A stretch of DNA of 64,000 nucleotides from Adiantum capillus-veneris (Eukaryota; Streptophyta; Polypodiopsida; Polypodiales; Pteridaceae). Positions 1 to 11,904 of the stretch are shown here, piece after piece (position 1 is the first letter of the stretch; each line of letters begins with the position of its first letter). A program made the translations under genes and the position numbers. Below the pieces are notes generated by a model, which searched no databases, had not been told where the DNA came from, and saw only the letters and a program-made list of their open reading frames with translations. Location of the stretch: assembly GCA_014529385.2 (NCBI GenBank), contig CM043957.1:65511503-65575502 (forward strand). The letters are read 5' to 3'.

Positions 1-2
1 AT

Positions 3-2264
3 GGTGTTGCAGAAAGGAAGAACAGGTCTTTAATGGAGACGGCTAGATGTATGCTCAAGGCTAAGAGTTTGCCTCATAAGCTATGGATGGAGGCAGTTGC
101 TTGTGCAGCACATGTTTTGAACAGGTGTCCTACTCGTGCCTTGAAGACCATTACTGCATATGAAGCTTGGTATGACAAAAAACCTTCAGTCAGTTATCTT
201 CGTGTTTTTGGTTGTCTTGCTTATGCTCACATCCCTCAGCAGTTACGTGGGAAGCTTGATGATAAGGCAATCAAATGTATATTTGTGGGGTACAGTAGTG
301 GAAGTAAAGGTTATAGACTTTACAATCCTGCTACAAACAAGATTTTTGAAAGTCGTGATGTAATTTTTGCAGAAACTACTGCTCAACCTATGGTTGCTTT
401 TGATGTACCTCATATGCAGACACATGATGTATTTGAAGGTTTGCTTCCTTCTTTTGTGGAGAATCAAGAATCACAACAGGTTGATAATCTTGATCAATCT
501 TCTGATCAGCATGTGACACCTCATGATGTAGAGGAAATTGTGCGTGAAGAGCAAGAAGTTCTCAGGGAAGAAAGAACCTTGCCTAAATGGGTTCAGAAAA
601 CTTTGCAGGATAGCAAGTTGGATGCACCGTTGCCACGAAAAACACATGCTGGTACTACTTTTGGTAGAGAGCAAGTAGATTTGGCTTGCTTTAGCACTCT
701 TTGTGATGCAGATGAGCCTGATTCATTTGAACAAGCTTTAGAGTGTGTTCAGTGGAAAGATGCTATGCAGCAAGAAATTGATTCTATTCATAAGAATCAT
801 ACATGGGATCTAGTGGACTTGCCTACAGGTAAAAAGCCTATTGGTACAAAGTGGGTTTTTAAGGTAAAAAGGAAACAAGATGGTACTGTTGACAGGTACA
901 AAGCAAGGCTTGTGTCAAAAGGCTATGCGCAACAGAAAGGCATAGATTATGATGAAACCTTTGCTCCTACTTCTCGTGCGTCCACAGTTAGATCACTAGT
1001 TGCAATTGCTGCTCATCATGGTTGGAAAGTGCATCAGTTGGATATCAAAACTGCTTTTTTGAATGGTGATTTGCAGGAAGAAGTTTATGTAAGTCAACCA
1101 AGTGGTTTTGTTGTAAAAGGTCAAGAGAAAAAGGTATGTAGATTGCGTAAAGCTTTGTATGGTCTCAAACAGGCTCCAAGAGCATGGTATGAGAAGATAC
1201 ATACTTATTTGATTGGCCAGGGATTTCAGAATAGTCCAACAGAAAGTACTTTGTATGTCAAAAAGAGAGATGGAGTTCTCATTATGCTAACACTTTATGT
1301 GGATGATATGCTTCTTACAGGCAATAATGCAAATGAAATTGAAGCGTTTAAAGATGCTTTGAGAAAAACCTTTGAGATGTCTGATCTTGGTTTGCTACAT
1401 TATTACTTGGGTATTCAGTTTGTGCAATCAGAGGATGGCATATACATGTTGCAGGAAAAATATTTGCATAAAATTTTGGACAAGTTTGGTATGCAAAATT
1501 GTAAGCCAATCTCTACACCCGTAGAAACTGGATCAAAGTTGAGCATGCACGATGCTGGAGAACCTTTTGATGTACATACTTATGCAGCAGCGGTTGGTTG
1601 CTTGATATATTTGGCAGGCAACACTCGTCCAGACATTCAATTTGGGGTTTCACAAGCAAGCAGATTTATGCACAGCCCAGGTATGCATCATTGGCAAGCT
1701 GTGAAGCGCATACTTCGTTACCTTTCAGGTACCCCTAATCTTGACATGTTCTTTCCAAGGGGGGATATGTATGGAAAGCACAGTTCTATGCAGCTTCTTG
1801 GTTACAGCGATTCAGATTGGGCTGGTGATTTTGACACACGACATTCCACAAGTGGCAATTGTTTTTTCTTGGGAAATGCATGTATATCTTGGCTAAGCAA
1901 GAAGCAACCCACAGTGGCTACATCAACTTGTGAAGCTGAGTACAGGGCAGCTTTCACGGCAACAGTTGATTGTGTATGGATACGCAGGTTATTGGCAGAT
2001 CTTTGTGAGTGTCAACAGGCACCCACTACCATTTTCACTGACAGTCAGAGCGCTATTGCAGTTGCAAGGAATCCAGTATTTCATGCAAGAACAAAGCACA
2101 TAGAGGTTCACTACCACTATGTCAGGGAAAGGCTACATGCAGGGGAGATCACACTAACTTACTGTCCTACACAGGATAACATTGCAGATCTATTTACGAA
2201 GGCGTTATCACGAGAAAAGTTTGAAGCTTTCCGAAAAGCTTTGGGCTTACTCTCATACACATGA
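3..2264 (+). CDS. Copia polyprotein, C-terminal part (integrase end, reverse transcriptase, RNase H)
   Basis: The reading frame is open from base 3, before the first ATG at 33, so the gene is cut by the window edge and does not start at 33. It begins in the integrase motif GVAERKNRSLM, which holds the last catalytic Glu of the DDE triad. The RT follows with KARLVSKGYAQQ.G.DY, TAFLNGD and the active site LYVDDMLLTG (YVDD at about 1295-1306). The RNase H domain has SDSDWAGD, CEAEYRA and FTDSQSA. No stop or frameshift interrupts the visible 753 codons, so the copy could be recent. Codons are T-ending rich, as in the second Copia copy. In an active element this polyprotein is cleaved by the element's own protease, acts in cytoplasmic particles and copies the RNA into DNA for integration. 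Confidence 0.92.
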   Translation, partial: GVAERKNRSLMETARCMLKAKSLPHKLWMEAVACAAHVLNRCPTRALKTITAYEAWYDKKPSVSYLRVFGCLAYAHIPQQLRGKLDDKAIKCIFVGYSSGSKGYRLYNPATNKIFESRDVIFAETTAQPMVAFDVPHMQTHDVFEGLLPSFVENQESQQVDNLDQSSDQHVTPHDVEEIVREEQEVLREERTLPKWVQKTLQDSKLDAPLPRKTHAGTTFGREQVDLACFSTLCDADEPDSFEQALECVQWKDAMQQEIDSIHKNHTWDLVDLPTGKKPIGTKWVFKVKRKQDGTVDRYKARLVSKGYAQQKGIDYDETFAPTSRASTVRSLVAIAAHHGWKVHQLDIKTAFLNGDLQEEVYVSQPSGFVVKGQEKKVCRLRKALYGLKQAPRAWYEKIHTYLIGQGFQNSPTESTLYVKKRDGVLIMLTLYVDDMLLTGNNANEIEAFKDALRKTFEMSDLGLLHYYLGIQFVQSEDGIYMLQEKYLHKILDKFGMQNCKPISTPVETGSKLSMHDAGEPFDVHTYAAAVGCLIYLAGNTRPDIQFGVSQASRFMHSPGMHHWQAVKRILRYLSGTPNLDMFFPRGDMYGKHSSMQLLGYSDSDWAGDFDTRHSTSGNCFFLGNACISWLSKKQPTVATSTCEAEYRAAFTATVDCVWIRRLLADLCECQQAPTTIFTDSQSAIAVARNPVFHARTKHIEVHYHYVRERLHAGEITLTYCPTQDNIADLFTKALSREKFEAFRKALGLLSYT

Positions 2265-2299
2265 TGATCTGCTACCTTGTACGGATTCACACTATCACT

Positions 2300-2311
2300 A
2301 CAGGGGGGATT
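2300..2311 (+). promoter_or_regulatory. Polypurine tract for plus-strand priming
   Basis: ACAGGGGGGATT sits directly before the TG of the 3' LTR, as expected for plus-strand primer formation. The other Copia copy has the matching CCAGGGGGGATT at 62565-62576. Confidence 0.75.
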
Positions 2312-2586
2312 TGTAGACATGTAGTAGTGTTAGTGTGTATACGCGCTTCACCAGGGGCACTTTTCTCCCACTGGGTTTTTCCCCCTGGACATCCGGTGTG
2401 AAAGGACACCTTATCTCTTAGGGTTTCATATAAGCTTTGTAGCTCTGAGTTTATATACAATTATTCCAATACAGAGAGAGAGACTACAGAGATCTCGTAC
2501 ACAAGCTCTGTGTCTTCTCCTTCTCCATCTTCTTCCTACTCTGAGTTGCTGTCTTCCTTCTGTTTCCTGTTTCATCATCTTCAACA
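2312..2586 (+). repeat. 3' LTR of the first Copia element
   Basis: Begins TGTAGACATG right after the polypurine tract and is inferred to end at ...TCTTCAACA (275 bp). It holds a TATA-like TTATATACAA at 2451-2460 and a CT-rich downstream part, as in the 227-bp LTR of the copy at 57626. The right boundary is inferred only from the terminal CA, because the 5' LTR is outside the window. Confidence 0.65.
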
Positions 2587-3360
2587 ACTATGCTCCTAGG
2601 GACTAGTGCTAGCAATGGCACAAGTTTGGGCTCAATTTGTGTGACAGAGGAACGTGGATCTCGATCCATGTATCTTTGTGTCAAAACTTACTAAAACTTG
2701 ATACACGGTTTCCCTTGGGTCTACTCATCACAGCTATATGGTTTTTGTCCAATTTGGATCAGTTTAGGTCACTCAAAAGTCAAACCCTATGTCTTCGTAG
2801 TGATTTTTGGCCTTTCAGTGCTTTTGCCCTCGTTTGACTCACTTTTCAAACTTTTTTGACTACCTTGCTTTTGGAAATTTTGTTTGTAATAATCTCTGCT
2901 ACAAGCGTATATGGTCTCTATCAGAAAAATCAAAGAAGGTACATGGATCGTAATCCACGTTCCATCAGATCTGGAGCCCAAATTTGGCCTGATGATCACT
3001 TGTAGTATCCATTGTCTATTTCACCACTTAGTTTTGGATTTGAAAAACTTTGTTCAATGAAAAGCAAATTTATACGTCAGTCCTGCGATTTTTAACTACC
3101 TCTTAGTTTTTTGATTATTTGATCAAACTTTTCGGAAATTTTTCTACGATGCCCTTTGTAAAAGTTGTTTCAAATGTTGTCAGGTATCTACTGTGTAAAT
3201 CGCAGCCTCAGATGGCCAAAAGGTACATGGATCACGATCCATGTTTGACAACATTTTGGCATGAAACTTGGTGAGCAAAATGTCTATATCTTTGTAAGAC
3301 AGAGGAAAGACATACCTACAAATACCCGCCCAACTATCCTATATATCTGGCTCTTAGTTA
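2587..3360. other. AT-rich DNA with three short palindromes, no gene
   Basis: No convincing coding region. Three near-palindromes based on ACATGGATCNNGATCCATGT lie at 2652-2671, 2941-2960 and 3225-3244, spaced 289 and 284 bp. The rest between them does not align obviously. Confidence 0.4.
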
Positions 3361-6300
3361 TATATAGACCCCTATACTACAAGTATGTCCGACACTTTTC
3401 CAGGGCGGTGCCCTCCTAATGCTACCTTTGGCATGACATTATTTCCCCTGGAGAAGTGGTTTTGTTCTCAAAAACAAAAATGGTATAATCTTTTCAAGAA
3501 CACTAAAGTTTTCCATAGTGGCACCTCTCATAGGTCCATTTGTTCATGTGACCAGTACACAGTTCAGTAGGAGGTACAATGAAACTAAGAGAAACATCTT
3601 GATTTTCCACATTGTTGTCCTTGTGTAATTGTTGTGTAATTGACTTAAATCCAACACAATGTGTAGACTCTATATATAACTCACTTGAGTATTGTAAATA
3701 AGCTACCACAATTAAGAGGTGTTTAAGTGAATGACCAAGAGTCATAATTTGTGAAGATACACGAACATTTGGGAATACCTCGTTTCAACTTTCCATACAA
3801 ATGACATGTTGACATAGCTCATCAACCTGTATTAAGTCCTTGACTTGCTGTCATTTTTAGTAGTAGATAACCCTATTAGAACTTGCAATCAAGGTTGAAA
3901 ATTGGACAATAACATGTAGAAACGAAACCTAGTTGCATCATGAGAAGAGAACTCCAAGCTAGAAAGTTAATCTTGCCAATTGGGTTGTTTCTTGATAATG
4001 TATACTCTTAGAATATCCTTTAGCACCAAGTTAATACATACTATCTTCCCATCTCTCTTTAGATGAGTGGTAGTATGTACTTTTGTTTCTCCCCAACCAT
4101 TACAAACAGCCTCCAAAAATCACTAGTAAGTGTGGGTTCACAATGACTTACAAAAATTCTTTTGAATCCATGTAATGATCTATACAGATTGTGATTGTTG
4201 AGTTCTCACCTTTTATGGTAGTTGGTAGATCCACAATAGATCTCATAGAAATACTACACATGTGGTGCAATATGCTTTGTAAGCTATCATGTCAATGAAT
4301 TTTCATGTCATTCCAAACAAGTCTGTGTTAAGAACTAGGGCCCATAACACCTGATGTGCATGCATTCAACACAAACTTATTTGAATCTACATTTTCATGA
4401 CTAGACTTTTCATGGAATGTGTGTGAAAACCTTGCGACAAAAGTTGGACCATAATAGAATGTGAAAACTTCATCACATCTAAGTACCAACAAGAAAACAT
4501 TTCCATTAAAAAAACATAGTCATGCTATATATGTAAACTACCACCCGTCAATGCTATTTATAATTTTTGTAACTTCCAACAAGTCTGTACTTAATACCTG
4601 ACAATTTCTAGCCATTGAAATTTTTCCCAATACTACGTGCTAAAAATGTTCTAATAAACAAATGTGACCAGCACCTAGGGACTCTGTCACAACACATCAT
4701 TAGGAACCAAGCACCAGTGTGAGTCCCAGAGACTCATATTCTCCACACGTGGAATATGTCTTAGAAAATGATGTCAAAAAAAGTGACATCCATCAAGTAC
4801 AAGATATAATTGTGGGTGGAGGTAGCTACAAACACTCAAAGACATGAGTGAGAGGGACCCTCATAAATCTTACTCCACACTGGCTAAGACAAACTCCATG
4901 AATTCCTAGACCATGTTGTACATTTTGTGTCTAACAATGTGTACCAAAGAGCCCTACCATGTAGGTCTATAACTAGTTCAACAAGGAGCGAACCCATCAT
5001 GGTATCATGATGAACACTTAAGAAAGAATGTAATACAACTTTCCCAAAATTTTATTCTCTTACATGACCTTGTCATGTGGCTCAAGAGAAATTGGATGAA
5101 AACTTTCTATGCATCCCTCTTGTCCAGCTTAACCAAACTTATTAGTAAATGAAAACAAACCGAAAGCATATACTTATGATGAGGTGGAGAATACCTTATA
5201 GTTACCCAGAGGTCTAGTGCATATTTCAACCTCTAAGGATACACTATCAAATTCCATTTGACCTGCTAATCAATAGAAATATAGATTAGTGAAGATAAAT
5301 AAATTTAAGATGCTAACCTTGGTGTGCCTTGGCAATCCGAACCCCATGGTTAGATTCAAGAAAGAACTTATTGATTACCCCTTCATAGATGGATAATTGA
5401 TTTCCCCAAAGACAAAAGTGTGAAGGTTTCTAGAATTAACCATCAATACGTATTGAGTGATTTAGTAACCACCACTTGGTCCTACCCAAAAGCAGTTCTC
5501 TTATAGACACTCCTACTGCTATAGAGGAAACTTGATCTCAAGTTGGAATCTTATTCACATGAGACTTGAGAGTTTGTATCCTTGGAATCTAGTTTCTTGT
5601 GGACAACCATGTTGTTTGAAATATTGTGCTCAGCTATACACCATGCTATAGATAAGCCTATATGGGTTTAAGATCATCAAATACCCAACTCAATCCTCGC
5701 ATAAAAAAATATGTAGTGCTAAACTGACACCCATAATATCATTAATGGCAAGGCTCTTGCTTGTCCATTACCATCAATGGATACTCCATTGGGTAGATAT
5801 GTTCAATCTTGAGAACAATCACTAGTTGGCTCTTAGCCCATTGAAAATAGATGGCTCTTAGACAATTTTAAATTAGTATTTTTTTTACTAGCCGATGAAT
5901 ACTTTTTTTTGTTGCTTCAGTGCCACTTTCTTGTTGAGAGTCACAACACCCTATCTCATGACTACACAATATCAAAACATGTATCAAAATCCTATGTATA
6001 AGGTTATCATTAGTCCTTGAGAGAAGGAGGAAATATAAAGAGAATGTTCGGTTGAGAAACATTCCATAAGTTATTATAGCATGTAACCTTTGCGTATGTG
6101 GTTGTGCATCCTATGCTTGGCCGGTAGCTTATCCTATAAGCATACAATAGTTTTCTTGTACGACGCTCTCGCAGAGAGAGGTAACATAATTCACATCTTG
6201 ACCCACCTACCTTGGATGTGATCGTGACTATAGCAGATAGGCTTACTTATGGTGTTTCGCCCGTGAATGAATCTCATTGTATTGAATTATTTTAAGCATT

Positions 6301-8770
6301 CAATATCTTATTGTGTCCTTGAAAAAGTAGTTGGTGTTATAGCGGAAGCGTTAACAATGACAAGGTGAAAGAAATTTCACCGTACTAGAACGCCATTTAT
6401 GCAAAGCAAAAACTTAAAACGCTAAGCCCTTGGCTACAATGATGGTCTCAATAGAGTGAGTCGACACCATAAGTTCATGCATAATCTAGAATGGTATGGA
6501 TACATCACAATCCAACATTGCCAGACATAAAATGTGAGCTTATATCCCTATATTACCAAATTTGCTAGTGCCCTTAAGTCCAAATCAATGGACACCACTT
6601 TGGCACCATGTAGAAGCCTTGCTTTGCGTCAAGTCTGTCAAAGACTTGTGCTTTTCACAAGAGGAAATCATGTCCCAATTAAAGGTTGAAATACAAAAAA
6701 AAAGAAATTGTCTAACCTTGTCGTCCCTTAATTGTCAGTTTTCTTGAACTCCAAAAATATTGGCTCTCTTGAGGGTGGATGTTTGCTAGAGTTTACCTGT
6801 CACACATTGAATCTAGCTCAAACATATTGCAAAGTCCCTCCAAGTTCATATGATGATAGCATATTTCAAACATTAGAAGCCTCAATTCAAGATGCTTAAA
6901 TTGAATCCTTGCTTCACATAAGTGATTTTGTGCTTGTAGCTGACAAATGCTCTTGTTTTTTTTTTAATGTTTTCCTTGATAAGTTCTTGATATGCTTCGT
7001 ATTCGACGAGACTTTAGCACAAGATTTCTATCACAACATGGTGTGTTTGATGATGTATAGATAGAGAATCCATGCTTTAACCATATAGGATTGTCTTGAT
7101 CGACTAATGTTCAACAATAGTTTTCCTAGGAGCCATGCCCTAGCAAAATTGAAAATCTAAAATGCGACATAGAGAGACACTTATCGGCTTCCCCATTTGT
7201 AATTAGTGGTCCACCATGCCAAGCACTTTTGCCACCTTCTTCAAGCGAAGGTAGGTGAGAAGAAATGTACATGACAAGTAACAATCCGTGCCTTAACTTG
7301 CCTTACTACAATAGGATGACTTACCAATAGGTGATCCCTTGCCTTTACATAATATTTTTCCCGTCTCAAATGCATCTCGTAGCCATTGCACGTTTTACTC
7401 AATTGATGGAAAAGTTCATAGTGCACCTTGCTTTTGGAGTAGTTCCCTCTTGGGGTAGCATACCGCCCCACTTGCAAGATTGTGCATGATGTCATAGCGA
7501 TTGAACACATTCTTCACAAAGATAAAAATCAACGCCATAACTTAGGAAGTGTGTACTTTGACTTGCCCTTTCGTTGTCATGGATAACCTAAGTGGATTGG
7601 CTTGCTGCATGCCAAGCAGAATCTCCACAAAAATAAAAGCCAAGTGCATATCTGGTAAATAACTCATGTCGATGTGCCTTGCCATCATATTAATCTGACA
7701 AAATTTGAGCAAGAAGAAATTGATAATTTTTGTCTGCCTAATTTTCCTCGGCCTTCAGCACCTTGCTGATGCAGCAATACCAATTGTTGAAATGTTATTT
7801 CCAACTTTAAAATCAAATTCCCTTGCCTTGCCGTTGGTGCAACCAAACTGTGTCGACCATAGAAGATGACACATGCACCTATGGACGGACTACTAAGTGC
7901 ATGGCAAAGGGTTAGAGTAGACAAAAGATTCGGAGCAGGGAGGTGGTAGTAGTTGTGTATCTCTCATGAAGTTTTTTAGGCCAAAAAGGCTTAAAAAGGG
8001 CCAGATGGGGTGGCAAGAGAAGGATTTCAAAGCACTAATGTTTTTCTTAAAGATGAAGAGCTTGAAGTGATCTTTGGTCCAAACAGCTCATCAAACGGAG
8101 CTATAGGCAAGATATTGAAGTTTGAAGCTGAAGGTTTTTGTATATCTGAGACGAACAGGGTAGGTGATGACATATGGTTGAAGCTAGTTTCAATGGATGG
8201 ATGTAAAATTCTTGAGATGTGGAGTGTGTTGGTTCTTTCAGATCATCAATCGAAGCCAGTATAGAAGAGATATGACTAGTTGAAGTTTTGTCAAGGACTG
8301 ATTTTGATCTAGGTTCATTGCATTGGGAAATGTGCCATCAGGTATTTTTTGGTCCTTTACAAGGTTTTGGAGTGGGGTATACGCAATATGGAGTTGATCG
8401 GATTTGAATTCTTGTCAATTGGATTCTCGGGCACCAATTCATGTCAATGGGAAGTCGATGACATATGCTAGAGAGAGGGTGCCAAATAATTTTAAGCCAT
8501 TTTTGTGACCTCCATTGGTAGTCTTAGGAAGTTCAAAGTGCAGCACGGAGGAGAAGGATTGAAGTCAACATGATGAAGATCCCACTGGATTTTACAAATT
8601 GAGCAATTGGAAAGTTGGCATTAAAAAAAGGTTTTTTGAAAGAACACCATATTAGAGAGTTTAAGATTGTAGAGCCAACTTGAGAATCACCAATGCCTTG
8701 AAGATACGGCCATATGGAAAATATTAGACTGTTTTCCAAGGGCAAAGACTTCCGCAAGGTAGTACTTGAA
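3361..8770. other. Long AT-rich stretch without recognisable genes
   Basis: Only short open frames are present (longest about 89 codons at 7241-7510, minus, and 84 codons at 8010-8264, plus). Neither shows a domain I recognise. No TIRs, LTRs or tRNA-like structures were evident. It may be decayed retroelement sequence, but nothing shows this directly. Confidence 0.5.
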
Positions 8771-9371
8771 AATTTCTTCCAAACTATGCTCTCAAAATTT
8801 TAGCTAAGATTTGGCCATGTGGTTAAATTGCTCTTCCAAATTGCTCACATGTGATTCATCGAGTTGCTCTACATTTTTTGCTCAATTTTCCTATAGTGCC
8901 TCCTTGCTCATGTCTGATTCTCCTCAAGCTTTCACTTGCCTTCAAGATTTCAAGGCACTGACTCTTGTAGATATGCTAAGCTTCCCCTTGAGCTTAAGAA
9001 GGGCTGCACACACCTCAAGAGCTCCGAGCTCCAAGATCTAACCGATCTCCTTTACGTGCAACTGATCCTTGTTTGATCCACTCCGATCAAGCGCCGCTTT
9101 GCTTGAGGCAAGCTCACATGCTCCAATCTGCTCTCCAAGCTCTGCAATCCTTGCAAACTCTTAAAATTTTCACAAGATCCCTCTTCTTTGAGAGGGGGAT
9201 ATGCGCGTTGGTGGTCCGCGATCCAAGATCTTGCCCCATCTTTGTCGGGTCCTCATTGAAAAGCTTCAATCCAACACCGTCGAACCGGATCTACTTTCGC
9301 CAAGTGTGTGCCGAGATCCATCACTTTCGTGTCCCGTTGGGAAGCCGTCGTGCACATCGATCGCTACCATA
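8771..9371 (-). other. Probable 5' internal region of an antisense LTR element
   Basis: Directly downstream (on the minus strand) of the primer site at 9372-9383, so by position it is the leader and early gag region of the LTR element at 9386-9605. It is more GC-rich than the DNA to its left. No intact gag frame is visible, and no second LTR copy was seen at lower coordinates, so the element is truncated or decayed. Confidence 0.4.
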
Positions 9372-9383
9372 GCTCTGATACCA
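9372..9383 (-). promoter_or_regulatory. Primer-binding site for initiator tRNA-Met (minus strand)
   Basis: The plus strand reads GCTCTGATACCA, the complement of TGGTATCAGAGC, which is the plant initiator-tRNA-Met primer site used by many LTR retrotransposons. It lies 2 bp inside the LTR end. The same site occurs at 57855-57866 in the intact Copia element. Confidence 0.75.
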
Positions 9384-9385
9384 GT

Positions 9386-9605
9386 TGAAGAGTGCATGTG
9401 TGCAGATACGTGCATGTGCGATGTGGATGCGGTGCGGTGAGTGGGTGTGATAAGGGGAGAGGGGGAGAGAGACTGTCATGGGGTGGAGTAGGACTCTAAG
9501 TGAGCTACTCCTTACTCTTGGTATATGTACAAGAATAAGGTGACTCGTGGGCGGGCGTCCATAGCCTGGGCAACCGGGCAAGGCATAGACGCCCTTACCC
9601 CAACA
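9386..9605 (-). repeat. LTR (about 220 bp) of an antisense LTR retrotransposon
   Basis: On the minus strand it starts TGTTGGGGTAAGG (ending at 9605) and finishes CACTCTTCA (at 9386), directly followed by a primer site. The TG...CA ends and the PBS define the boundaries well. Without a second LTR it cannot be shown whether this is a truncated or rearranged element. The family differs from the other LTRs in the window. Confidence 0.65.
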
Positions 9606-10770
9606 ATTATCATATATCGATCTTTCTTTGATGAAATTGCACTGATGAGAAGCAATGGATTTATCCAAAATGGGAGACAACCTGAGGCAATAGTCTTTGC
9701 AATAATGGGGAGTTCTAATTATCGAGCGGGAAAAACCGATCAGCAAAAACAAATTTCGAGCAAATCCGAGGACAATTTGATACAAGAGCACCATGAGCAA
9801 AGAGAATAATTATTTCATGTTGTTTTTTAATAGATTGATAAAAATTTAGACTTTTGAACCATGATGAAAATTGAATATTTGAACCATAGGTAGTCTCTTC
9901 ATGCTAGAGACATAACACAATTCCAGGTGACATACTCTCTCTCAAAAATAGTATACCAAAAATTTGGCACCTGGATGTTGCAAAAAAATCAATAGAACCT
10001 CGCAAGCCTATAATGGTGTCTGAGAACCTCCCAATGCCTAAAACAACTCCACTTTTGTAAGTGCGGCAATTGATTGTCAAAAATAAGAACAAGTTTCAAA
10101 CCTCTTTGAGGTCCAAAGACTTTTATGTGTTGGCTCATTGTTGGCAGAGCGTAAAACAAGCTGTGACTATATGAAATAGGTCGAATATAGGGGCCAATGT
10201 TCACAAAAAAATTGGCCTTTAATATATTTTCAAAGGACTAGTTTTGAGATTTTTGACTAGTTTGGAGTGTCATCTTGATGGGAATCGGTTAAATTTGGAG
10301 GGTAAAAACCCTTAAATTTTCACTATAAATGGTGAACACTGACAGGGATATTGAAAAGATAATATTTACCTTAAATTTTTTTAGCAAATCTAAATAACGT
10401 TCAAGTTAATCCACAATCTTCAATGAGATAAAAGCCATTAGTGGTGCTATATTATGTCAAGATAAATAAAATTATTCTCAAATTATTGCTCATTTAAGAT
10501 CGTCTTTGAGAGTTCATTACTGTTGCCGAAGCCGCCTAAACGAGCACACCCTAAACCTATTTGGTGTTAATAATACCGAATGCCATCTCCACCATGCCAT
10601 GGCGAACACACTGTGCTCATTTATTTAACACAATTCGATACTCAAAAAAGTATGTGCCAATGATTTTTTTTCTAAATGGAACACGAGAACCTACAAAGAT
10701 GCGTCTTGGGAAGTAGGAGAAGGAAAGGAAGAGCCAGGGAAGGTGTTTAAGCGTGTAAAATAAGAAACAT

Positions 10771-10774
<4 letters not shown>
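9606..10774. other. AT-rich DNA, nothing recognisable
   Basis: No coding region, repeat end or RNA gene could be supported. The few short frames are out of context with any domain. Confidence 0.5.

Positions 10775-10854
<80 letters not shown>
10775..10854. repeat. Compound microsatellite (TC)n(AC)n
   Basis: Uninterrupted TC repeats (10775-10822) pass directly into AC repeats (10823-10854). The same compound order recurs at 15249-15306, 15947-16014 and throughout Helitron copy B. Confidence 0.97.
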
Positions 10855-10857
<3 letters not shown>

Positions 10858-11304
10858 GAGCACTAGAATCGTTGCATAGGTTCCACATGGCCTGTCCCAA
10901 TGCTACACACACCTTGTTTTTTCTCAATTTTTGTGGGCTCACCAATAGCATGAGTCTCGAGAGGTCTGTGTTGTTTCACCTCATGAGAAGGGAAGTGGTT
11001 TTGTATGCCGGCCTCCTCTGCAATTCCTCTCCCTACCTGCGGACAGACTCTCAAAGTAGTTATTTCTATTTTATGTCACCCCATCTCTATGGACTTAGCA
11101 CAAATGAAATTGGATGCGGCCTTACACAAGACATTCGCATGGGAGAAACAAGAGGGTATTGCTATTCAAAAAGGCATATTGTGAAGGTGAGGGGAGCACC
11201 CGAGGAGCATGCCTTGAGGACGAGGGGGGGAGATTACTCTTGTTGCAAGATATTATTGCAAGGGAGGGGCTACTCTTCTTTGATCTCTCAAAGACGTGCA
11301 GGAA

Positions 11305-11306
<2 letters not shown>

Positions 11307-11361
<55 letters not shown>
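11307..11361. repeat. (CT)n microsatellite, 55 bp
   Basis: Pure CT dinucleotide repeat. The surrounding frames rich in Ser-Leu or Arg-Glu repeats are translations of it. Confidence 0.97.
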
Positions 11362-11364
<3 letters not shown>

Positions 11365-11850
11365 TCTAAGGACAGGGAGACGCACACTCATTTTTGGGTT
11401 TTTTTGGGGCGGGAGGGGGGATCCGGAGGGGGGAGGAAATCTCGGCCACTTTTCAATTTGTTAAGAAGAGAGCTGTTAATAATGTCTCCACTTGAGCTTT
11501 TTGGCCACTATCGTATGAAATCACTTTGACATAGGGTTAACGAAGGTCGAGCATTGTGATGATGCTCTTGCTTGCTTCATGGAATCCACCACTGTATTGC
11601 TGCTAGCACAGCAAGTCCTCCTCTCATCATTCACCAAAGCTGCCCTTCAATGTTGCCATCTGCTATTGTCCGTTCAACACTGTGTCCTCTGTTTACCTGC
11701 AACAATGTCATCGCGCAACAATGTCCTCTGTTTACCTGCAACAATGCCGTCGCACTGCTACTTTGCAGCCATGTAAGCCCACTTAGTTCACTAAGCAAAA
11801 AACATGTCTCATCCCCCTTGTCTATAATCAACAAGTTACCTTGGCGACCT

Positions 11851-11904
11851 GGTTTGCTGCAGCAACTAGTCCGCGCCCGTGCGGGCTGGTTGCAGCAGCA
11901 AACC
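11851..11904 (-). repeat. Imperfect hairpin with Helitron-like 3' end
   Basis: Arms GGTTTGCTGCAGCAAC (11851-11866) and GTTGCAGCAGCAAACC (11889-11904) are complementary at 15 of 16 positions. On the minus strand the loop reads as a GC-rich stem (CCCGCACGGG) followed by CTAG and T (CTAG at 11866-11869). That is the form of a Helitron 3' terminus inserted before a T. No matching TC 5' end was found, so this may be a lone end or a coincidence. Confidence 0.45.

Larger units (their letters stand above)
1..2586 (+). mobile_element. Copia-type LTR retrotransposon, 3' part, cut by the window edge
   Basis: The window opens inside the integrase region of a Copia (Pseudoviridae-type, order IN-RT-RNase H) element. 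It continues through the polyprotein stop at 2264, a purine tract and a TG...CA LTR ending at about 2586. Only the 3' half is visible, so the 5' LTR and primer site lie outside. The polyprotein resembles the intact element at 57626-62803 throughout RT and RNase H (shared C-terminal motif LSREK.EAFRKALGLL), but the LTR sequences differ, so they are related families rather than copies of one family. Confidence 0.9.

Noticed and set aside
8010-8264. 84-codon plus-strand frame as a small gene
   Set aside because: No similarity I can name and no supporting context.
9370-9385. GCTCTGATACCA as part of a tRNA gene
   Set aside because: No cloverleaf around it; it is a retrotransposon primer site next to an LTR.
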